Assembly: GCA_036519575.1 (NCBI GenBank)
Contig: DATDKZ010000226.1
Location: 1-11,085 of the forward strand
Reading direction: 5' to 3'
Length of the DNA stretch: 11,085 nt
From: AC-69 sp036519575
Lineage (GTDB): Bacteria > Actinomycetota > UBA4738 > HRBIN12
Part shown: piece after piece, positions 6,519-11,085 of the stretch
Layout of the letters: each line of letters opens with the position of its first letter
Position numbering within the stretch: position 1 is the first letter of the stretch
Position numbers and translations under genes: made by a program
Notes under the pieces: model-generated
Told to the model about the DNA's origin: nothing
Seen by the model: the letters and a program-made list of their open reading frames with translations, nothing else
Database searches by the model: none

Positions 6519-6561
6519 GGGGCGCGGGGTGCGGTGGCCGAGCCGCCGCACCCCGCTCCCC
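6519..6561 (+). terminator. Long GC-rich hairpin without a T-run, between the repeat gene and glpA
   Basis: The arms are GCGGGGTGCGGTGGC (6524-6538) and GCCGCCGCACCCCGC (6542-6556) around a CGA loop. They pair over 15 positions with one G-U pair. After a single mismatch (6523/6557) four more G-C pairs form (6519-6522 with 6558-6561). No T-run follows (the next bases are GTATATCC), so it is not a classical intrinsic terminator. In GC-rich genomes such stems can still terminate, partly attenuate, or protect the 3' end of the upstream mRNA. It starts 13 bases after the repeat-protein stop and ends 30 before glpA. Confidence 0.6.
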
Positions 6562-6591
6562 GTATATCCGCCCCGTAGGAGAATCGACGGG

Positions 6592-8160
6592 ATGGCCACG
6601 CTTTCGACCGACGTGCTCGTCATCGGGGGTGGCTCGACCGGCGTCGGCGTGGCCAGGGATGCCGCGATGCGCGGGTTCTCCACCGTCCTGGTGGATCGAG
6701 GCGACCTGGCCACCGGGACCACCGGACGGTTCCACGGGCTCCTCCACTCCGGCGGCCGGTACGTGGTGAAGGACCCCAAGGCCGCCGAGGAGTGCATCCA
6801 CGAGAACCGGATCCTCCGGCGGATCGCCACCGACTGCATCGAGGACACCGGCGGGCTGTTCGTGACGACGCCCATCGACACGCCGGACTACGCCGACCGG
6901 TTCGTTGAGGGGTGCCGGGCCGCCAGCATCCCGGTGGAGGAGATCCCCGTCGCCGAGGCCCTCCGCCGCGAGCCAAGGATGAACCCCTTGATCTCCCGGG
7001 CCTTCACCGTTCCCGACGCCAGCGTGGACTCGTGGAAGACCGTGTGGGCCTGCGTCCGGTCGGCCCAGGCGTACGGGGGCCGCATCCTCCCCTACCACGA
7101 GGTGCTGGACCTGACGGTTGAGGGCGGGGCGGTGCGGGGGGCCTTGGTAAGAGACCGCCGGGGCGGTGAGGATGTGCGTATCGACGCCGACTACGTGGTG
7201 AACGCCTCGGGGGCGTGGGCAGGGCGGATCGCGGCCATGGCGGGCTGCGAGGTCACCGTGCTCCCGGGCAAGGGCATCATGATCGCCATGAACCACCGGC
7301 TGGTGAACACGGTGGTCAACCGGTGCGAGATGCCGGCCGACGGCGACATCATCGTTCCGATCCGCACCGTTTCGGTGATCGGGACGACGGATCAGAAGGT
7401 GGCCGACCCCGACGACTGGCAGATCAACCGGGACGAGGTCCAGAAGATGATGGATGCGGGCGAGAACCTGGTCCCGGGGTTCCGCCGGGCCCGAGCGCTC
7501 CGGGTATGGGGCGGGGTCCGGCCCCTGTACCAGGACAGGCCCGAGGGAGCCGACACGCGCGACGTCACTCGGGCCCACACGCTGCTGAACCACCGGCAGC
7601 GAGACGGCGTGGAGCGGTTCCTCACGATCACCGGCGGGAAGTTCTGCACGTTCCGGCTGATGGCCGAGGATACCGTCGACGCCCTGTGCGCGGAGGTCGG
7701 CGTTGACCAGCCGTGCCGCACCGCGGACGAACCCCTGCCCGATTCCGAGCAGGGTCGGTACTACTGGCTCGGCTCGCGGGTGGAGCGCCGGGAGACCACC
7801 CTTCACGAGGACCAGCTGATCTGCGAATGCGAGCTCGTTCCCCGCCGTCGCCTCGAGGCGGCCATGGTGCGCCGCGAGACGATCGACCTCGACGACATCC
7901 GCCGGACGATCCGGCTGGGGATGGGACCCTGCCAGGGCGGTTTCTGCATCTACCGGGCCACCGGGATCCTGCACCAGGTGGAGAAGATGGCCGGGGAGGC
8001 CGCCAACCGCTCCCTGCTCGACTTCGTCCAGGAACGGTGGAAAGGGGTCCAGCCGATCCTGCACGGCGACCAGCTCCGCCAGGCCAGGCTGGACGACTGG
8101 ATCTTCCAAGGGATCCTCGACGTCGCTCACCTCCCGGGTGCCTGGGTGGGCGCCGCATGA
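6592..8160 (+). CDS. glpA: Glycerol-3-phosphate dehydrogenase subunit A (FAD, GlpA type)
   Basis: A 522-residue flavoprotein that oxidises glycerol 3-phosphate to DHAP as the catalytic subunit of the membrane-associated GlpABC complex. The N-terminal Rossmann motif is G12-G-G-S-T-G17 in DVLVIGGGSTGVGVARDA, followed by the GTTGRFHGLLHSGGRYV segment shared with GlpA/GlpD. The C-terminal extension carries a BFD-like [2Fe-2S] site: C411-x-C413 and C447-x4-C452 (CQGGFC). That extension distinguishes GlpA from aerobic GlpD. Length is near E. coli GlpA (542). Start ATG 6592 has AGGAGA nine bases upstream; a GTG at 6529 is in frame but lies inside the hairpin. Its stop overlaps the glpB start as ATGA, indicating translational coupling. 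Expression may depend on read-through of the hairpin just upstream or on a separate promoter that I cannot see. Confidence 0.96.
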   Translation: MATLSTDVLVIGGGSTGVGVARDAAMRGFSTVLVDRGDLATGTTGRFHGLLHSGGRYVVKDPKAAEECIHENRILRRIATDCIEDTGGLFVTTPIDTPDYADRFVEGCRAASIPVEEIPVAEALRREPRMNPLISRAFTVPDASVDSWKTVWACVRSAQAYGGRILPYHEVLDLTVEGGAVRGALVRDRRGGEDVRIDADYVVNASGAWAGRIAAMAGCEVTVLPGKGIMIAMNHRLVNTVVNRCEMPADGDIIVPIRTVSVIGTTDQKVADPDDWQINRDEVQKMMDAGENLVPGFRRARALRVWGGVRPLYQDRPEGADTRDVTRAHTLLNHRQRDGVERFLTITGGKFCTFRLMAEDTVDALCAEVGVDQPCRTADEPLPDSEQGRYYWLGSRVERRETTLHEDQLICECELVPRRRLEAAMVRRETIDLDDIRRTIRLGMGPCQGGFCIYRATGILHQVEKMAGEAANRSLLDFVQERWKGVQPILHGDQLRQARLDDWIFQGILDVAHLPGAWVGAA

Positions 8161-9419
8161 ATCGAGACGTCGTGGTGGTCGGGGCGGGACTTGCCGGGCT
8201 GACCGCGGGCGTCCGCCTGGCCCAGGCTGGCCTTCGAACCACCGTGGTGGCGAAGGGACCGGGCGCCACGCATCTGGCTCCCCCGACGATCGACGTGCTG
8301 GGCTACGCCCCCGACCTGGTGGAACGCCCATCCGCCGCGCTCGACTCCTTCGTGGCCGAGCGACCAGACCATCCCTACGCACGGCTGCCGGCCGCCACGG
8401 TGTCGGCAAGCGTCGACTGGCTCCGAGCACTCGTGCCGTCGCTCGCCTACGTCGGGACCATCGAGGAAAACCTCCTGCTTCCCACCGCCGTCGGGGTGCC
8501 CAAGCCATCGGCGGTCGTCCCGGAGGCCATGGCCGCCGGGGACCTGCGGTCGGGGGGCCGGTTCGCCTTCGCCGGCCTTCGGGCCTTGAAGGACTTCTAT
8601 CCCCGGCTCCTGGCCGAGAACCTGTCTCAGGCCAAGCTCCCGACCGGCGTGACCGTGGACGCCCGGGCCGTGCAGCTCACCGATCCCGGCGCCGAAGCCG
8701 ACGTGAGCTCGGTCGGCTACGCGCGGATGTTCGAGGACCGGGAGTTCCGGTCGGTGGTCGCGGCCGAGCTTCTTCCCAGGCTCGAGCCCGGCGAGTCGGT
8801 GGGGTTCCCGTCGGTGCTCGGCCTCCACGAGCACCGAACGACCTGGCTCGATCTACAGGATCGCCTGGGACGGCCGGTGTTCGAGGTGCCGACGCTGCCG
8901 CCCTCGGTGGCCGGCATCCGGCTGTTCCACGCGTTGCGCGACGCGTTCGTCCACGCGGGAGGCCGGCTCCTGATGGGTTCGACGGCCACGGGCGCGCAGA
9001 CGAAGGACGATGTGGTGACCCACGTGGTCATCCAGTCGGCGGCGGCCCGCCCAACGCCCATCGAGGCCAGGTGGTTCGTGCTGGCGACCGGTGGGTTCGC
9101 CGAGGGCGCCCTGTTCCTCGACTCCTACGGCGAGGTCCACGAATCGGTGTTCGGGTTGGCGGTGTCGGGAGTCCCCCCCGCCGGGGAGCCTCGGTTCGTC
9201 TCGCGATATTTCGACGACCAGCCCCTGGCCCGGGCGGGGATCTCGGTGGACGAGCGCCTTCGGCCGCTCGACCTCGAGCGAAGCGTGGCGTTTCGCAATC
9301 TCTTCGCCGCCGGCGCCGCTCTCGGGGGCGCCGAGCCGTGGAAGGAGCTGTCCGGCAACGGCCTGGCCCTGGCATCGGGGTTCGCCGTCGCATCCGCGAT
9401 CGTGGAGGGGACGTCCTGA
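8157..9419 (+). CDS. glpB: Glycerol-3-phosphate dehydrogenase subunit B
   Basis: A 420-residue protein, almost exactly the E. coli GlpB length (419). The N-terminus is a dinucleotide-binding fold with GAGLAG at residues 9-14 (VVVVGAGLAGLTAGVRLAQAG), and the C-terminal half has the LATGGF and ELSGNGLALASGFAVA segments expected of the family. GlpB is the flavin-carrying middle subunit thought to relay electrons from GlpA to GlpC. Start ATG 8157 overlaps the glpA TGA by four bases and no strong Shine-Dalgarno precedes it, so it probably depends on coupling to glpA. Its stop shares one base with the glpC start (TGATG). Family assignment rests on length, position between glpA and glpC, and the fold motif, since GlpB is poorly conserved. 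Confidence 0.9.
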   Translation: MNRDVVVVGAGLAGLTAGVRLAQAGLRTTVVAKGPGATHLAPPTIDVLGYAPDLVERPSAALDSFVAERPDHPYARLPAATVSASVDWLRALVPSLAYVGTIEENLLLPTAVGVPKPSAVVPEAMAAGDLRSGGRFAFAGLRALKDFYPRLLAENLSQAKLPTGVTVDARAVQLTDPGAEADVSSVGYARMFEDREFRSVVAAELLPRLEPGESVGFPSVLGLHEHRTTWLDLQDRLGRPVFEVPTLPPSVAGIRLFHALRDAFVHAGGRLLMGSTATGAQTKDDVVTHVVIQSAAARPTPIEARWFVLATGGFAEGALFLDSYGEVHESVFGLAVSGVPPAGEPRFVSRYFDDQPLARAGISVDERLRPLDLERSVAFRNLFAAGAALGGAEPWKELSGNGLALASGFAVASAIVEGTS

Positions 9420-10636
9420 TGGACACGATGGAGTGGGTCCGGGGGTCGCTGGACCATTGCGTGAAGTGCACGATCTGCGAAACGTTCTGCCCGGTGTCGA
9501 ACGTCACGCCGCTCTTCCCCGGGCCGAAGTACGTCGGGCCGCAGCTCGAGCGGTTCCGCACCGACGACGGCTCGCCCGACGCGTCCCTCGACTACTGCTC
9601 CGGATGTGGGATCTGCACCACGGTGTGTCCCCAGGGCGTGAAGATCGCCGAGATCAACTCCCAGGCTCGGGCGAAGATGAAGGCCCAGCGCGGGATCCCC
9701 CTTCGGGACCGGATCATCGCCCGGCCGAACGCCATGGGCAGGGTGGGAACGCCGCTCGCCCCCATGGCCAACTTCTTCCTCAAGAACCGCGCGTTCCGGT
9801 GGCTGCTGGAGCGAACCCTCAGGGTCCACCGGAAGGCGCCCATGCCGCTGTTCGCCAGCCGGACGTTCCAGTCGTGGGCCCGCCGCCACCCCCCGCTCAC
9901 TCGGGCCACCAAGGCCGTCGTGTACTTCCACGGATGCAGCGCGAACCACTTCGAGCCTCGGGTGGGGAAGATGGCCGTGGCCGTCCTGGAACACAACGGC
10001 TTCCGAGTGATCGTCCCCCGGCAGGACTGTTGCGGGCTGCCGCTGCAGTCGAACGGGCTGTTCGACGACGCGCGGCGGTACGTCCGCAAGCTCGCCCGGC
10101 GCCTCGAGCCGTATGCTCGGCGCGGCTACGACATCGTGGCCACCTCGACCAGCTGCGGGCTGATGCTGAAGCGAGAGGCCCGCGAGATCCTCGAGCTGGA
10201 GGACGACGAGGACCTGCGAACGGTCTCGGCCCATATGTTCGACATCTGCGAGTTCCTGCTGGACCTGCACGAGCGGGGAGCCCTACGAACCGACTTCCGG
10301 CCACTCGACATGCGAGTCCCCTACCACGCGCCGTGCCAGCAGCGAGGGCACGGTATCGGCAAGCCGGCGATCGAGCTCCTCGGGCTGATCCCCGGGCTGG
10401 AGGTGGTGGACAGCGATGTCGAGTGCTGCGGCGTGGCGGGGACGTACGGACTGAAGACGGAGAAGTACGACATCGCCATGCAGGTGGGTGCTCCGCTGTT
10501 CCGTCAGGTCACGGAGGTGGCGACCGAGGTCGCCGCGTGCGACAGCGAGACCTGCCGATGGCAGATCACCCGGGCGACGGGGATCCCCTCCGTCCATCCG
10601 GTCGAGCTCCTGTACCGGGCCTACGGATTGTCGTGA
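9419..10636 (+). CDS. glpC: Glycerol-3-phosphate dehydrogenase subunit C (iron-sulfur)
   Basis: A 405-residue electron-transfer subunit, close to E. coli GlpC (396). The N-terminus carries two [4Fe-4S] ferredoxin motifs: C14, C17, C20, C24-P and C60, C63, C66, C70-P. Two CCG (cysteine-rich) domains follow: C173 with C204-C205-G and C306 with C336-C337-G, of the kind found in heterodisulfide reductase and glycolate oxidase subunits. GlpC anchors GlpAB at the membrane and passes electrons to the quinone pool, probably menaquinone. Start ATG 9419 overlaps the glpB stop as TGATG; glpA, glpB and glpC thus form one tightly coupled unit. The gap to dhaM is 54 bases. All expected cysteines are present. 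Confidence 0.95.
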   Translation: MDTMEWVRGSLDHCVKCTICETFCPVSNVTPLFPGPKYVGPQLERFRTDDGSPDASLDYCSGCGICTTVCPQGVKIAEINSQARAKMKAQRGIPLRDRIIARPNAMGRVGTPLAPMANFFLKNRAFRWLLERTLRVHRKAPMPLFASRTFQSWARRHPPLTRATKAVVYFHGCSANHFEPRVGKMAVAVLEHNGFRVIVPRQDCCGLPLQSNGLFDDARRYVRKLARRLEPYARRGYDIVATSTSCGLMLKREAREILELEDDEDLRTVSAHMFDICEFLLDLHERGALRTDFRPLDMRVPYHAPCQQRGHGIGKPAIELLGLIPGLEVVDSDVECCGVAGTYGLKTEKYDIAMQVGAPLFRQVTEVATEVAACDSETCRWQITRATGIPSVHPVELLYRAYGLS

Positions 10637-10670
10637 AGGTGACCGGCCCACAACCGGCCGGGAGGCTTTG

Positions 10671-10694
10671 GTGGAGGATCCGGTGATCACGTGA
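10671..10694 (+). CDS. Possible 7-codon mini-ORF coupled to dhaM
   Basis: GGGAGG at 10660-10665 is followed five bases later by GTG 10671, opening a frame of seven codons (VEDPVIT) whose TGA (10692-10694) overlaps the dhaM GTG as GTGA. The nearest Shine-Dalgarno for dhaM itself (GGAGG at 10673-10677) is 13 bases away, longer than usual, so delivery of ribosomes by this mini-ORF is plausible. It is very short and may be chance. Confidence 0.25.
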   Translation: MEDPVIT

Positions 10695-10696
10695 TC
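10685..10696. promoter_or_regulatory. 12-bp perfect palindrome over the dhaM start
   Basis: GATCACGTGATC is a perfect dyad containing the GTG start of dhaM. It could be a small operator, or in RNA a weak self-pairing element at the start codon. There is no direct evidence for either. Confidence 0.25.
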
Positions 10697-11085
10697 GGCA
10701 TCGTCCTGGTCTCGCACAGCGCGAAGGTCGCCGAGGGCGTGGCCGAGCTGGCGCGCGAGATGGGCGGGGCGGACGTCCGCCTGGAACCGGTGGGCGGCCT
10801 CGACATGCCCGACCGGCCGATGGGGACCGACGCGGTCCTCGTCATGCGGGCCATCGATCGCGTCTGGTCCGATGATGGCGTGCTCGTCCTGATGGACCTG
10901 GGGAGCGCCGTCCTCTCGGCGGAGATGGCCCTGGACATGCTGCCGACCGATCGACGGGAGCGGATCCTGCTGTGCGAGGCGCCGTTCGTCGAGGGTGCCG
11001 TGGCCGCCGCGGTTGCGGCCAGGCTGGGGAAGTCACTCCCGGAAGTCGCCGAGGAGGCCCGGGGAGGACTCGGGCCCAAGGCCGC
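10691..11085 (+). CDS. dhaM: PTS-dependent Dha kinase phosphotransferase subunit DhaM, EIIA domain (3' part cut by window edge)
   Basis: 131 residues are visible and open at the right edge. The sequence starts VIGIVLVSHSAKVAEGVAELARE, the mannose-type EIIA fold of DhaM, with the phosphorylated histidine at H9 in LVSHS. Further family features are the DMPDRPMGTD loop and LVLMDLGSAVLSAEMALDML. DhaM takes phosphate from HPr and passes it to the ADP in DhaL. The visible part covers essentially the EIIA domain, ending in an Ala/Gly-rich stretch that looks like a linker; whether HPr-like or EI-like domains follow cannot be seen. GTG 10691 is the only in-frame start nearby. The gene is separated from dhaK and dhaL by glpK, the repeat gene and glpABC, but is on the same strand 54 bases after glpC. 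Confidence 0.93.
   Translation, partial: MIGIVLVSHSAKVAEGVAELAREMGGADVRLEPVGGLDMPDRPMGTDAVLVMRAIDRVWSDDGVLVLMDLGSAVLSAEMALDMLPTDRRERILLCEAPFVEGAVAAAVAARLGKSLPEVAEEARGGLGPKA

Noticed and set aside
5923..8508. 861-codon open frame on the minus strand
   Set aside because: It lies antisense to glpK, the repeat gene, glpA and glpB, is rich in Pro/Arg/Gly/His with no recognisable domain, and is a typical shadow of GC-rich coding DNA.
1..11085. tRNA, rRNA, transposase, integrase or attachment sites
   Set aside because: Looked for on both strands; no cloverleaf, transposase motif or terminal repeats were recognised. The locus reads as ordinary chromosomal metabolism.

Overview
The window is a glycerol and dihydroxyacetone (Dha) catabolism locus from a GC-rich bacterium with many GTG starts. 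The gene content (an IclR-type regulator like the actinobacterial glycerol repressor GylR, next to glpF and glpK) suggests an actinomycete or close relative. That assignment is an inference; no taxonomic marker gene is present.

Layout. Positions 1-1937 hold three leftward genes: a PHP-domain phosphoesterase (cut by the left edge), an IclR-family regulator, and a second copy of the Dha kinase subunit DhaL whose stop overlaps the regulator's start. A control region (1938-2257) separates them from the rightward genes. These are glpF (glycerol channel), dhaK, dhaL, glpK (glycerol kinase), a 63-residue acidic repeat protein of unknown function, a strong GC-rich hairpin, then glpA-glpB-glpC (three-subunit glycerol-3-phosphate dehydrogenase) and dhaM, whose EIIA domain is cut by the right edge.

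How the genes work together. GlpF admits glycerol, GlpK makes glycerol 3-phosphate, and GlpABC oxidises it to dihydroxyacetone phosphate (DHAP) while passing electrons to quinone. DhaK, DhaL and DhaM form a PTS-dependent kinase that takes Dha to the same product, with phosphate moving from phosphoenolpyruvate via DhaM to the ADP held in DhaL and then to Dha bound covalently to DhaK. The two routes converge on DHAP. No glycerol dehydrogenase is visible, so the source of Dha lies outside the window.

Most unusual points: the spare, catalytically intact-looking DhaL coupled to the regulator; the His/Glu-rich repeat protein inside the operon; an unannotated leader ORF with a perfect Shine-Dalgarno whose stop overlaps the glpF start, and a similar mini-ORF before dhaM; and a long hairpin without a T-run dividing glpF-dhaKL-glpK from glpABC.
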